From Vitis vinifera (taxonomy: Eukaryota; Streptophyta; Magnoliopsida; Vitales; Vitaceae): a stretch of DNA of 64,000 bases. The notes under the pieces are model-generated. The model worked only from the letters and a program-made list of their open reading frames with translations, did not search any database and was not told where the DNA came from. The translations under genes were made by a program, and so were the position numbers. Below are positions 33,036 through 46,000 of the stretch, in pieces. The stretch's first letter is position 1. Every line of letters begins with the position of its first letter. The stretch lies in the NCBI RefSeq assembly GCF_030704535.1, contig NC_081821.1, forward strand, positions 2,495,001-2,559,000. The letters are read 5' to 3'.

Positions 33036-34281
33036 ATGCAACAAGTTAAGATGACTATTCCTTTTTTCCTTTGGTTTTTCAAATATAGGAAACCCCTTAA
33101 AAGAATTGCAACATTAACTTCAAGAAAAGCAATAGAAAATTCTCCACATAATAAAAAAGAGTCAAGTAAAGAATCAAAAGAAGAATTAAGTGAAACAAAA
33201 TTTAATAAAATTTTGTTTTCTTCTGCCCCGGGTGAGGTGGAGGAAACAGAAACAAAAACAAAAACATCAACAGAAACATCAAAACCAACAAAGATAGAAA
33301 ATCCAAAAGAAATCAAAAAGATAAATGTAATATCGTCAAAAGTAGATAAGCAAATATTTTTTGATGTTGTAGACAAAATTCAAGATAAAGAAATACAAAG
33401 AAATTATTTACAAAATTTAAAAAATTTAATTCTCACTGAAAATCCAAATAAAACTCAAGACATCAAACCTAATCAATACTCAATGGATGAAATTTATAAT
33501 AGATTCAAAAAGACTCAAAGGCCAATAACTATTAAAGACTTGGAAGAAGAAATAAAAGAAATAAAAAGTCAAATAAATCAATTAAAATTAGATAATGAAC
33601 AAATAAAATTAGAAAATGAAATAATAAAACAAGAAAATGATCAAATAAAACAAGAGAATGAACAAATTAGAAACGTAATACAATATAAACAAGATTTAGC
33701 CGAAACTTCTGAAAACCAAGAACCAGGAATAATAATACCTAATAAAATAACTCCTATAGAATCATTTATAAATACAATATCAAAAATATATTTTCAAAGA
33801 TGGTATACAAATATAAAAATTATAGTTGAAGATTTTGAAATAGAAATAGTAGCATTAATAGACTCAGGAGCTGATATGAATTGTATTCAAGAAGGAATAA
33901 TTCCTACTAAATATTATGAAAAAACAGGACAAGAACTTTTTGCTGCAAATAAAGGAAAATTAGAAATAAAATATAAACTTCAAAATGTTCATATATGTCA
34001 AGATAATTATTGTTTTAGAACTCAATTTATATTAGTACAAAATATGAATGAACCTCTAATATTAGGAACTCCTTTTATTACCTTACTTTACCCTTTTCAA
34101 GTAAATGATGAAGGTGTCAAAACTACAATATTAGGAAATACCATATTTTTTCCCTTTATATATCCATTAACTAAAAAAGAAATACATCAAGTTCAAAGTG
34201 ATTCAATAAATAAGAACATAAATTTAATTCAAAGAAAGAAAGCTCATATAAATTATCTATCAAAAGAAATTCAATATAAAA
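33036..34281 (+). pseudogene. Caulimovirid pol, N-terminal part truncated before the RT (plus copy)
   Basis: Identical over about 415 residues to the minus copy: basic N terminus, coiled coil, aspartic protease with LIDSGADMNC. The good frame is open upstream from about 32645. Viral sequence ends after 'EIQYK' at about 34281, and the last codons to 34352 are host AT-rich DNA. It cannot encode a reverse transcriptase. Confidence 0.8.
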
Positions 34282-37200
34282 CTTGTTCTACAATTTATAA
34301 TTTAATAGTAAATTTTAATTTTATAATTAAACTATTTAAGAATAATAAATAAAAATATTATATCATACAATTAAATATACTAAGCAATTTGTATTTTACT
34401 ATATATTTTATACTTATTTTTCAGTCAAATAAATAATACTGAAATTATTGTTAATGGCATTAAATACAAATTTAATGGGAAACAGGATCTCATGCTTGTT
34501 AGGTTATCCATGGGGAATAAAACAGCCTAAGGTCGATCCTAAAAATCCTAAACTTAGAACTTAGTTTAGGGAGAATTTTGTTTTGAGCCTAGTTGGGCCA
34601 AAAAAATTGACTAAAGATCCATATATCATGCACATTTAAACCCAAGACACCAAATAAAGTGTAAAAATTAAGTTTATGGATATTATCCTTCATTAATCTT
34701 TAAAATAGCTTTAACCCCTATATAGACACATAGTGAGTGTAAATTTCAAATTTTTTTTTTTTTTTGTGTTGTTTTCCCTTTTCTATTCCCAATTAAATAT
34801 TACTCATTTCTAACTTTTTTATTTTTCTTTTTTAAAGATATTGAATCTTTTTACTCTTATTATAAGTAAGAATAAAAAAATTTCATATAAAATTTAATGG
34901 ATAATCAATGAATGAAATTTAATTCTTTTTATTATTTTTATATAAAAATAGTATTAAACAAGGTTTTCAATTTTTATTTTTAAAAATAGTTTTCATTTTT
35001 TAATTAAATGTTTTTTCAAAAAGAAAATATAAAAAATATAAATCATATTACCATTTTTTTAGAAAGTATTTTTAAAAATAGTTTTTGAAAGTAATTTTTC
35101 TTTATTTATAATTTAAAATAGAAAATAAAGCTAATTTTCAATTATTTATAAAAAAAAAGTTTTAAAAAACAATGAAAAATCCAAATGGTTAAAATAGAAT
35201 TATTATGGTTGAATGAATAGTGGTGCAATAAAAACCAAAAAATCTTATGTGAAAGGTCAATGAGTATTTTGATCTTTTGATATCATATATCATTTCTATC
35301 AATTATGTAAGTTATATGAACCAAATCTTAATTTTTGGACATAGTTGGACCTAAAACACAATTGTCCCCTTAGTTAATGTGCATAGACCTGTTATTGTCT
35401 CAAGGTGGGTAGAAGAATTGGTGACATTATTTGGAAGAATGATCAATAAAGACGAAGATGACTTTGTTTTCTTTGGTTGACTTTGAAACATTGGAGTAGA
35501 ATTTGTGTCTTTCTTAGAATGAGAGATGACATGGTTAAAATAACAGTACATAGTTAGCAAGATCAAGGAAACAAAGTTTAAGTTGGTGACTCCATGGTTT
35601 CAGTTGATGTGTGGCAAATAATGGGTCAATTGTCCATTTGTAAACATATGAGTTCACCAAACCTTGGACTTGGAAACTCTCCAACTATCTCATTACTGGA
35701 AGGAAGACGACGACTAGAGTTCTCTATATGTAGCTTTGTTAAGTTTGATTCATTCTTATGGTCAAAGTCTATGTCGCTTTACCTCATTGGAAAAAAAAGA
35801 AAAAAAAAACAAATCCTTGAAGAATTGTTTGTCTAGAATGATTTGAACGTTTGTTGAGTGGTCTTGTCATTGGAAGATTATTAGGGAATGAAAATGACTA
35901 CCGTTTTTATTTTTATTTTTTATTTTCATTTTTATATATAGCCTTCTTGAGTTTGATTCACTCTTAAGGTCAAGGTCTTTCAATTGATTGTGTCTTGTGT
36001 GATTTGAATGCATGTTAACTCTAGTGGTTGGGTGACAACTCCGATCGCCTATTCTTTATTTCATTTGGAAAAAAATTGCATTCAACAGTTTGAATGCCTG
36101 TTGAGTCAAGTGGTTGCCTAGCAACTTGTACAGTGTATATTATTTTACATTCTATCAACTCTAGGTTTTTTAAGACAACCATCCATCCATTCTAGGTTCA
36201 AACTTCAAAGAAGCCTTTACAGCTTTAAGACAATCACCCGAGAATATGAAACCAAATAGATAAATACCTTTCATGATTATGGACCAAAGCTACATTAGGG
36301 TTAGGGATTGACTTTATACCATTTATAACAATCCGTTTCTAATAGTGTGTATATTATTCGTTCTGGACCCAAAAAGATCCTTACGGTTTTGAAATGCGTT
36401 CATATAATTAAGAGGAACTCATATTTATTCAACGTTGAAACTTTCTTTGTTCTCATATGTGAGATATCTCAATTGTTACGAGACAGGGACAAACATGGTT
36501 TTGAGGGTTAGTCTTGTAATCATCTTTATGTTACAGATCCTATATTCCTATTTACATTTAATTTTTTGTAGACCTGATCCATGAGAACGGAGACTTGGAG
36601 AAGTCTTCCACTCCCTTTGAAAGGGCTATTATTAGGTAAAACAATGGTAAGACTTTTTGTCTGTGAAGACTTGACTTGGGCTTGTTCCAGACTGGTGAAG
36701 GCACTTTCCCCTACTTCACTTTGGAAAAAATGCACTTTTGGGTTTTGAGTTGACTGCATTGACTTGATACAAGTTTACAATAATGGCCGAGCTGATCAAA
36801 CTTACAATTATTATGCAGTTTTGTTGTTGCCAAAACTTGTTACATATACTGGGGATGAAGATAACTTGTAATCCTTTTGTTTTATGATATCAGAAGTTTT
36901 TGTTTAGGCCCTTGATATCCATCTTAGGCTTAATTTTGGTGCTATGTATTCTTGAAAACGAAGCTGATTGTGACTACCATATATTTAGTGGATGGCCTTG
37001 TTTTTGTTGCATGTATCAGTTTTGGTGAAAATTTTGGACTCTCACTTGTAGAATTAGAAAGGAAGCTTCGGGGATTTGACATTTCTTTTCTCTGGTTTGA
37101 TCAATCCATTTGAGCTCACCAAATTTGACCCTTTTTAATGGGTCACACCTCAGCTCTTCATAAGTTTATGGTAGGCCAAGATTTGCCTTGGTTCCCTTTA

Positions 37201-37693
37201 CTTTCGAGTATATATGTAGCCTTTTTTTTTTTAGTATGAAAATCACAATAGCTTCATAATAAAGCTAACTAGGGTAAAGTTTTTACCTTAAAATAAATAA
37301 AAAATTGTTCTCATTAGCAGTTTTTTGCAGGACAAGAAAAATATCGAAGAAAACAGGTGTTATACGAGAAAACGGAAACTTGAACATGAATAAACCATTA
37401 ATCTCATTGTTTAACAATGCTATATTTAGAACATCAAATCTTTGATGTTCAAGCCTTCAATCCTCTTATCCTTGCACATTGTCAGCCGGTACCCGAGGTG
37501 CAATTTTCTATTCACCCACAAAAAGTCTTTTTGATATTTTTACAACTTTATCAATTACTCGAACGAAATTTAGTTATGGAAAAGAACTGGGACTTTTGAA
37601 GATGCATTACATTGTGTTGAAGATGCAGGAGGTTCGAAACCATGCATTATTGGTAGACTAGGTAGAGTTCCACTCAAATTATTTCTTACCTTG
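34282..37693. other. Rest of unit 2's 5' flank, then the 3'-flank block of gene 3; no gene seen
   Basis: 34282-34520 resumes the host flank interrupted by viral DNA and matches 16711-16970. From about 34520 it is 3' flank: 35370-35710 matches 17910-18290, and 36900-37220 is nearly identical to 1890-2240. 34600-35340 is AT-rich with no match noticed in the window. No recognisable gene. Confidence 0.55.
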
Positions 37694-40600
37694 CTAAATT
37701 CTCTGTGACAACATCTGAGAAATAATCTCCATGGTTGGCCTGGATTGTGGATTGGCATTTAAACATGCAGTTGCGAGCTTTATGATAGCTACCACTTCCC
37801 CTTCGTCTTGGGGTGTGAGAGGTGGGAGTCGCGGGTCCAACATGTCTTTCAACACTATGTTCTTCTCTGGGGAAACTGATATAGACAAGATTTGATCTCC
37901 AGGATGTCTTCCTTTGATAACTTCCAGTGCTATCACTCCAAAGCTATAGACATCGGTTTTTTCTGTGACCTTCATTGTATAAGCATGCTCTGCAAAATTA
38001 GAAGATAAATATTACATCGTGAGCATGTTAGATTTCTTTGTTAGTTGAGGAGTGAAGTGTACCTGGTGCAACGTATCCGACTGTGCCTGCAAGTTTGCTC
38101 TGATTTGATGAGTCTACCTTAAGAAGCTTGGCAGTGCCCAAGTTAGAAATATGAGCCTCATATTGAGAATCCAGCAGAATATTGTTGCTCGATATATCCC
38201 GATGAACAATCGGGGGTGAGCAATCATGGTGCATGTAAGACAAAGCGTGAGCCACTCCTTTGATGATCTTGACCCTTGTAGCCCAACCCAATTTTTTAGC
38301 TTCTTCTCTGCTCAAGATTGTAGCCAAGCTACCTCTTTCAAGGTACTCATAGACCAAAAAGGAGTGTCGTGGATATGAACAGAAACCAAGAAGTCTCACA
38401 ATGTTTCGATGCTTGATCTCTGTCATTGCCCTTACTTTATTCAAGAAATCCTTTTGATTTGCCATATCCATGTCGGATGGGTGAAGCTTCTTCACAGCTA
38501 CTATATTACCTGATGGCAGCTCTGCTTTGTAAACGCTTCCATGCCCTCCCTTTCCGATGCAATACATGGGATCAAAGTCCTTGGTGGCCTTTATAATCTC
38601 TTCATACATTGCTCTTCCATCAAAAGTTGATATTGAGAGGAGATTATTCTGTACATCACCTTCTTCGATTTCTGGAGTTCTCTCTCTTCTTTCAGCAATC
38701 AAGAAAATCCCAATGAAAGCAGAAAGAAGTACAAGTGCTCCCAAAAGAGGGAATATGATAATAAACACAACTTTGTGGCTCTTTTTGACAGGTTGTTGGT
38801 CTACTCCAAAACCATATTTGCAAGGTTGCAACCCTTTAACATTGCCGCACAAATCTTTGTTCCCCTTTAGCACCTCAATGGTAGCATTTCGAAATGCATT
38901 GCTGTGAGGAATGGGACCCTGCAACTGATTGTAGGAAATGTCAACATACGACAAGGCAGGCATGTCCTCAAAAGCCTTTGGGATGAAACCACAAAGGTTG
39001 TTATGGGAGAGATCAAGCATCTCCAAACTCTCCAAACCTTGGATCTGTGCCGGGATGCCACCTGTAAGCAAGTTGTGACTCAGATCTAGCTGGGAGAGGT
39101 GACTCAGCTTACCCATCTGAACCGGAATTCCGTGGCTGAGTTTGTTATTGCTCAGGTTCAAGTAATGCAAGTCCAAGCAGTCGCCCAAGTGCTCTGGTAT
39201 TGACCCATTCAATCTATTGGCTGAAAGGTCTAGATACTCAAGGTGGGACAGCGATCCAAGTTCAGGAGGAATACTCCCGGAAAGTTGGTTGTCATTCAAT
39301 ATCAGCCCCAACAGAGAAGTCAAACTTCCCATTTTCTTTGGAATTTCCCCAACCAAATGATTTGAAGAAAGATCAAGCAAGATTAGATTAGTTGAGATTC
39401 CAAAATCTTCTGGTATGCTCCCTGTAATATTGTTCCCGGCAATCTCCAGCCTTTGTAGTTGTGGGCATCTTCCCCAGTTATGAGAGAGTTCACCATGAAA
39501 CCTGTTGTAGCTCAAATCGATGAATTCCAGGTTTGGACAGTCACCAACTACCTCAGATACATTTCCAGTGAGTCGGTTTCCCTGGAACAGAGCTCTGGTT
39601 AAGTTTCTGCAATTTTTCAAGCTTTTGGGGATGGGACCACTGAGATGGTTGTCACTCACTGTAAAGCGCTCCAGAGATCCACCTTGGCAAATGCCTTCCG
39701 GTAAAGAGCCAAACAGCTGGTTTGTGTCGATTTCTAGCACAACCAACTTATGAAGTTTCCCAATTTCTTGAGGAAAGTAACCAGAAAGACGGTTATCACG
39801 GAGGAATAAAATTTCTAAGTTGGTTAGATTACCCAGTGAAGTAGGAATGGAACCATTGAGTTGATTTTCTGAAAGTTCTAGATCAACAAGAGACTTCAAG
39901 TTACCTATTTCTTGAGGAATGGGACCGGAAAGTTGATTGGCATAGAGATGCAGGAGGGTTAGGCCACTCAGATCACATAATGACACAGGGATTGGGCCTG
40001 AAAGATTGTTTCCGTAGAGGCTTAGACCTTGCAGGGATTTCAAATTTCCTATTTCTGGTGGGATAGGCCCAGAGAGGCTATTGTTGAACAAGTACAACAC
40101 GGTTAAATGTTTCAAATTTCCAAAAGTGGAAGGGATGGGACCTGTGAGATTGTTGGTATCCGAGTATAGCTGAACAAGGTTGGTGAGATTTCCCATTTCT
40201 GGAGGAATGGAACCCGAAAGTTGATTTTCATAGAGATACAAAGAGGCCAAGTTGCTCAAATTACCCAAAGAAGCAGGAATAGAACCCTCCAGTTGGTTGG
40301 TGTACAAAGCAAGCTCATAAAGAGACGTCAACTGACCTATTTCATGAGGAATTGAACCATTCAACTGATTTTGAACCAGGTGTAAGACCTCAAGATTAGT
40401 TAATAGGCCGATCTCGGGCGGAATCCCTCCTGAGAACTGGTTGATAGAGAGATCAAGGTATTTGAGCTTGGAGAGGAGACCGATTTGGGGTGGGATAGGA
40501 CCAGAGAGGTTGTTCATGCTGATATCAACATACGCAAGATTGGGAAAAGATGAGAATGAGAAGGCTTGGAGCGTACCTCCTAAACCCGACTCTGTGAGGT

Positions 40601-40880
40601 TTATTCTGATGACGCTCCCTGCATGGTTGCAGGATATTCCGTACCATTTGCATGGACTGACTTCTGTTCCAAGGTGGGTAGAAGAATTGGTGAAGTTGTT
40701 AGGATAAAGAGTCCACGAAAGGAGGGAAGAATGGTTATGGTTGTGAAGGGTAGCTTTCCATTTGAGGAGAGCTTGTGTTTCTTCATTAGAATAAGAAGAA
40801 ACATGGTCTGAAGAAATCAACATAACCAAGAGGAGCAAGGAAACAAGGGAGAGCATTTTCTGTAAGGTTGAGGGTGCCAT
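37694..40880 (-). CDS. LRR receptor-like kinase (MIK2-type), unit 3, predicted pseudokinase
   Basis: Exons 40880-38063 and 37989-37694, with a 73-bp GT-AG intron, give 1,037 aa. Signal peptide, Cys-pair cap, about 24 LRRs and membrane segment match unit 2. In the kinase domain the VAVKK lysine and HRD are kept. DFG is replaced by NLG (codons at 38144-38136, about residue 913), and the alpha-C glutamate is replaced by lysine (38438-38436, about residue 815). Loss of the magnesium-binding Asp and the Lys-Glu salt bridge should abolish phosphotransfer. The frame is otherwise intact with a normal stop. It may act as a decoy, co-receptor or binding-only receptor, or it may be an early pseudogene. 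Confidence 0.9.
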
Positions 40881-40919
40881 GGTTTTGGTTGATGAATTGC
40901 ATATGCTGCTTCACAACTT

Positions 40920-40927
40920 CATTTATA
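40920..40927 (-). promoter_or_regulatory. TATA box of gene 3
   Basis: TATAAATG on the minus strand, 40-47 bp upstream of the ATG at 40880, in the same context as in genes 2 and 4. Confidence 0.6.
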
Positions 40928-42266
40928 CACATTTGGTTCCTTTGTTCGTCCCACTCGGAAACTTCCTTGTTCACACTTCACACCAATTAAAATTCAGCCC
41001 TTTAATGTCAAGATTGAGGTCTTTTAAAGCATGGCTCCCTTTTTCTTTCTTTTTGCCTGGGGTTCCCTTTCTACTAGCATGGTGGTCTTCCTATATCTTT
41101 GTGGTCGTCGAAGTCTTCTCCGGTCTCTTTCAAAATGAATAATGACGATGAAGGTTGGTTGGAGACTAACGCTCTCTTTGACAATTATTTTGGACAACAG
41201 AGCAGGTTTAGTAATAAAAAAATTATTTTTTATTTTTTATTCTTAAACACAGAAAATGATATGTTTTTTAGGGACTTTTTTTTTAATTATCATCAATTAT
41301 TTTGATTTGTTTTTTAAAAATTATTTTAAAAAATAACTATAAAAAATGGAGAATAATTAAAAAAAATGGACAAAAATTTTATTTTTAAAAATATTTAAAA
41401 ACATTAAATATGTGATAAAAATATTTAAGATTTCTAAATACATTTTTATTTTACCATTCATCAAAGAACTGCCGTTAAAAACTGTTATAAAAAAATAGTT
41501 GTTAAAGATAACTTAATTTTATTTGAATCTTTGTTTTTATCTTTACGATGATCTTCTTCTTTTACTCTTTGTAAAAGAAAACCGAACTTGAAAATTTGTT
41601 TCAGTTAAGTAATTATAAAAGAAAATTTTAGTCTACTTAATAACTAAGTTGATTTATTAAAACTTAATAATTAATATTTACCCTAGGCTTGGTTTTTAGA
41701 AAATTTTAAATGAATTGAATATGAAAAAAAAATGAAGTTTTAAAAAGAAAAAAACAAAATTTAAGTTAATAAATTATTTTTATATGTTTTTAAATTTTAT
41801 TTGAATGATTTATTTTTATATAAAGAATAAATAATTTAAAAATGCTTAAATTTTTAAATGATTTTAATTATATTTAATTTATTTATTTTTATGTATTTTA
41901 CATTTTAATATTTATTATAATATGAAATATCATATGTTTATTATTATTTGAAATTGCTTTACAATTTATAATTTAATAGGAAATTTTAATTTATTTATTG
42001 ATAGTATTCATAATTAAACTATTTAAAACTTATAAATAAAAAATAGTATATTATATAATTAAAACAATTTGTATAGATTAAAATACTGTAGTAATGATAT
42101 ATATTAGTATTTTACTGTGTATTTTATACTTATTTTTCAGTTAATTTAATTTTAATTTTAATTTTTAATTTTTAATTTTAATTAAAACAATTTAACTTTA
42201 ATTTTTTAATTATTATTTTTTTAACTTTTAAGTAATATAAAAAAAATTAAAGAAAAATAAAAGGAA
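40928..42266. repeat. AT-rich 5'-flank block of gene 3
   Basis: A more diverged copy of the flank in units 1 and 2. It lacks the MITE-like element; the empty TTA site is at 41664-41666. No coding potential. Confidence 0.6.
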
Positions 42267-42690
42267 ATGGATAAGAAAAGTAAATCCGTGATTCGGCCCA
42301 TTCCAGTCCACAGTTACCGCCGACGACACCGACGTCAGTCAACCGGCAACCGCGACGCCGCCTCAGCAGCGCAGTCACTGCCGCCATCTCCGGAAACTCC
42401 ACAGCACCACTCCTTTCCACCCAGATGCCACGCGCCGTCGCTCACGGCATCTCCGCCCGTGGCCTTGCCATTCAAGGCGCCGCTCCGTCGCCGACTCCTT
42501 CCACACCCACCCCATTCACTAACGCCAAGACCACCATGGTCTCGGCCACTGCCTCTGGTAGCCAACATGGCTGCCATCTTCATCCTCCATCTCACCTCTC
42601 CGCCGTACCCCACTACCAATCTCCTTCGGCCTCCATGATCCCCATCTCCGCCGCTGAACCCATCACCCTACCGGCGCCAACATCTTTTCT
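42267..42690. other. GC-rich island between genes 3 and 4
   Basis: About 400 bp rich in C and CG-containing codons within otherwise AT-rich DNA. Open frames occur on both strands (42267-42638 plus, 42425-42760 plus, 42335-42619 minus), encoding low-complexity Pro/Ser/Arg peptides. I recognise no domain. It could be a captured gene fragment or the 5' end of a lost gene. A TTTA repeat follows at about 42693-42714. Confidence 0.45.
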
Positions 42691-42714
42691 TCTTTATTTA
42701 TTTATTTATTTATT

Positions 42715-43037
42715 CCAGTGCTGCTCATATATTTTGATATGTAAATATTTAATTTGTTAATTAGAAAATACATGAGTAGCAGTCTTGGTAGATGAATGGA
42801 TGAATTTTCTGCATGAGTAGCAGAGATTTATCTACTTCTATTCACACAAAACCACACTTTATTTCTTTGGGCACAAAGCCACAATTTCTATGAGTACAAA
42901 TCACACCGGGTACTTGATGTAGAAAGAAAGACTAAACAAACTCAAAAGGCATTACATAGTGCTGAAGATGCAGGAGGTTCGAAACCATGTGTTACGGTAG
43001 ACTAGGTAGAGTTCCCCACAAACTAAATCTTACCTTA
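42715..43037. other. 3' flank of gene 4
   Basis: The part from about 42855 matches the sequence just downstream of gene 2 (about 18930-19070) and would hold the 3' UTR. The rest is AT-rich with no recognised content. Confidence 0.5.
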
Positions 43038-46000
43038 CTACTTTCTCTGTGATAACATCTGAGAAACAGTCTGCATGGTTGGCCTGGATTGCGGGTTGGC
43101 TTTTAAGCATTCAATTGCTTGCTTTAGGATAGCTATCACTTCCCCCTCATCCTGGGGTGTGAGAGGTGGGAGTCGGGGGTCCAACATGTCTTCCAACGCT
43201 ATGTTATCCTTCTCTGGGGAAACTGATAGAGACAAGATCTGATCTCCAGGATGTCTTCCTTTGATAACTTCCAGTGCTATTACTCCAAAGCTAAAGACAT
43301 CAGTTTTTTCGGTCACCTTCATTGTATAAGCAAGCTCTGCAAAATTAAAAGATAAATATTATATCGTGGACATGTTTCATACCTTGTTTAATTCAAGAGT
43401 GAACCGTACCTGGTGCAAGATATCCGAATGTGCCTGCAAGTATGCTCTGATTCGATGAGTCTAGCTTTAGAAGCTTGGCAGTGCCGAAGTCAGAAATATG
43501 AGCTTCATACTGAGAATCCAGCAGAATATTGTTGCTTGATACATCCCGATGAACAATAGGGGGTGAGCAATCATGGTGCATGTAAGCCAAAGCATGAGCC
43601 ACTCCTTTAATGATATTGACCCTTGTAGCCCAACCCAATTTCTTAGCTTCTTCTCTGCTCAAGATTGTAGCCAGGCTACCTCTTTCAAGGTACTCGTAGA
43701 CCAAAAACTTGTGTCGTGGATGTGAACAGAAACCAAGAAGTTTCACTATGTTTCGATGCTTGATTTCTGTTAGTGCCCTTATTTCATTTAAGAAATCCTT
43801 TTGATTTGCCATCTCTGTGTCGGATGGGTGAAGCTTCTTCACAGCTACTATATTACTTGATGGCAGCTCTGCTTTGTAAACACTTCCATGGCCTCCCTTT
43901 CCTATGCAATACATGGGATCAAAATCCTTGGTGGCCTTTATAATCTCTTCATACATTGTTCTTCCATCAAAATTTGATATTGAAAAGAGATCATTCTGTA
44001 CGTCACCTTCTTCGATTTCTGGAGTTCTCTCTCTTCTTTCAGCAATCAAGAAAATCCCAATGAAAGCAAAAAGAAGTACAAGTGCTCCCAAAAGAGGGAA
44101 TATGATAATAAACACAACTTTGTGGCTCTTTTTGACAGGTTGTTGGTCTACTCCAAAACCATATTTGCAAGGTTGCAACCCTTTAACATTGCCGCACAAA
44201 TCTTTGTTCCCCTTTAGCACCTCAATGGTAGCATTTCGAAATGCATTGCTGTGAGGAATGGGACCCTGCAACTGATTGTAGGATATGTCAACATACGACA
44301 AGGCAGGCATGTCCTCAAAAGCCTTTGGGATGAAACCACAAAGGTTGTTATGGGAGAGATCAAGCATCTCCAAGCTTTGCAAACCTTGGATCTGTGGCGG
44401 GATGCCACCTGCAAGCAAGTTGTGACTCAGATCTAGCTGGGAGAGGTGACTCAGCTTACCCATCTGAACCGGAATTCCGTGGCTGAGTTTGTTATTGCTC
44501 AGGTTCAAGTAATGCAAGTCCAAGCAGTCGCCCAAGTGCTCTGGTATTGACCCATTCAATCTATTGGCTGAAAGGTCTAGATACTCAAGGTGGGACAGCG
44601 ATCCAAGTTCAGGAGGAATACTCCCGGAAAGTTGGTTGTCATTCAATATGAGCCCCAACAGAGAAGTTAAACTTCCCATTTTCTTTGGAATTTCCCCAAC
44701 CAAATGATTTGAAGAAAGATCAAGCAAGGTTAGATTAGTTGAGATTCCAAAATCTTCTGGTATGCTCCCTGTAATATTGTTCCCGGCAATCTCCAGCCTT
44801 TGTAGTTGTGGGCATCTTCCCCAGTTATGAGAGAGTTCACCATGAAACCTGTTGTAGCTCAAATCGATGAATTCCAGGTTTGGACAGTCACCAACTACCT
44901 CAGATATATTTCCAGTGAGTCGGTTTCCCTGGAACAGAGCTCTGGTTAAGTTTCTGCAATTTTTCAAGCTTTTGGGGATGGGACCACTGAGATGGTTGTC
45001 ACTCACTGCAAAGCGCACCAGAGATCCAGCTTGGCAAATGCCTTCCGGTAAAGAGCCAAACAGCTGGTTTGTGTCGATTTCTAGCACAACCAACTTATGA
45101 AGTTTCCCAATTTCTTGAGGAATGTAACCAGAAAGTTGATTATCACGGAGGAATAAAATTTCTAAATTGGTTAGATTACCCAGTGAAGTAGGAATGGAAC
45201 CATTGAGTTGATTTTCAGAAAGTTCTAGATCAACAAGAGACTTCAAGTTTCCTATTTCTTGAGGAATGGGACCGGAAAGTTGATTGGCATAGAGATGCAG
45301 GAGGGTTAGGCCACTCAGATCACATAATGACACAGGGATTGGACCAGAAAGATTGTTTTCGTAGAGGCTTAGCTCTTGCAGGGATTTCAAATTTCCTATT
45401 TCTGGTGGGATAGGCCCAGAGAGGCTATTGTTGAACAAGTACAACACGGTTAAACGTTTCAAATTTCCAAAAGTGGAAGGGATGGGACCTGTGAGATTGT
45501 TGTTATTCGAGTATATCTCAACAAGGTTGGTGAGATTTCCCATTTCTGGAGGAATGGAACCCGAAAGTTGATTTTCATAGAGATACAAAGAGGCCAAGTT
45601 GCTCAAATTACCCAAAGAAGCAGGAATAGAACCCTCCAGTTGGTTGGTGTACAAAGCAAGCTCATAAAGAGATGCCAACTGACCTATTTCATGAGGAATT
45701 GAACCATTGAGCTGATTTTGAACCAGGTGCAGGACCTCAAGATTAGTTAATAGGCCAATTTCTGACGGAATCCCTCCTGAGAACTGGTTGATGGACAGAT
45801 CAAGGTATTTGAGCTCGAAGAGGAGACCGATTTGGGGTGGGATAGGACCAGAGAGGTTGTTCATGCTGATATCAACATATGCAAGATTAGGAAAAGATGA
45901 GAATGAGAAGTCCATGAGCGTACCATTTAAACCCGACTCTGTGAGGTTTATTTTGATGACACTTCCCGCATGGTTGCAGGATATCCCATACCATTTGCAT

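Larger units (their letters stand above)
24597..34281. mobile_element. Endogenous caulimovirid (florendovirus-like) locus: two partial genomes head to head
   Basis: 9.7 kb of A-rich viral DNA. The left part (24597 to about 30122) is a minus-strand genome piece: promoter, tRNA-Met primer site, protease-RT-RNase H, second ORF, zinc knuckle. The right part (about 30123-34281) is a plus-strand piece: downstream ORFs, promoter, primer site, and pol cut before the RT. No LTR pair or target duplication is seen. The right piece has the last ORFs before the promoter and first ORF, i.e. circularly permuted, as expected from a circular pararetrovirus genome. Compared with 16640-16720, integration removed about 62 bp of host DNA. 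The lineage assignment is from memory of the family and is moderate. All copies are broken. Confidence 0.8.

Noticed and set aside
24597..34281. Interpretation as an ordinary Ty3/gypsy LTR element
   Set aside because: No LTR pair, no target duplication, no integrase seen, permuted order and TAATG ORF overlap; a caulimovirid fits better, though family placement stays moderate.
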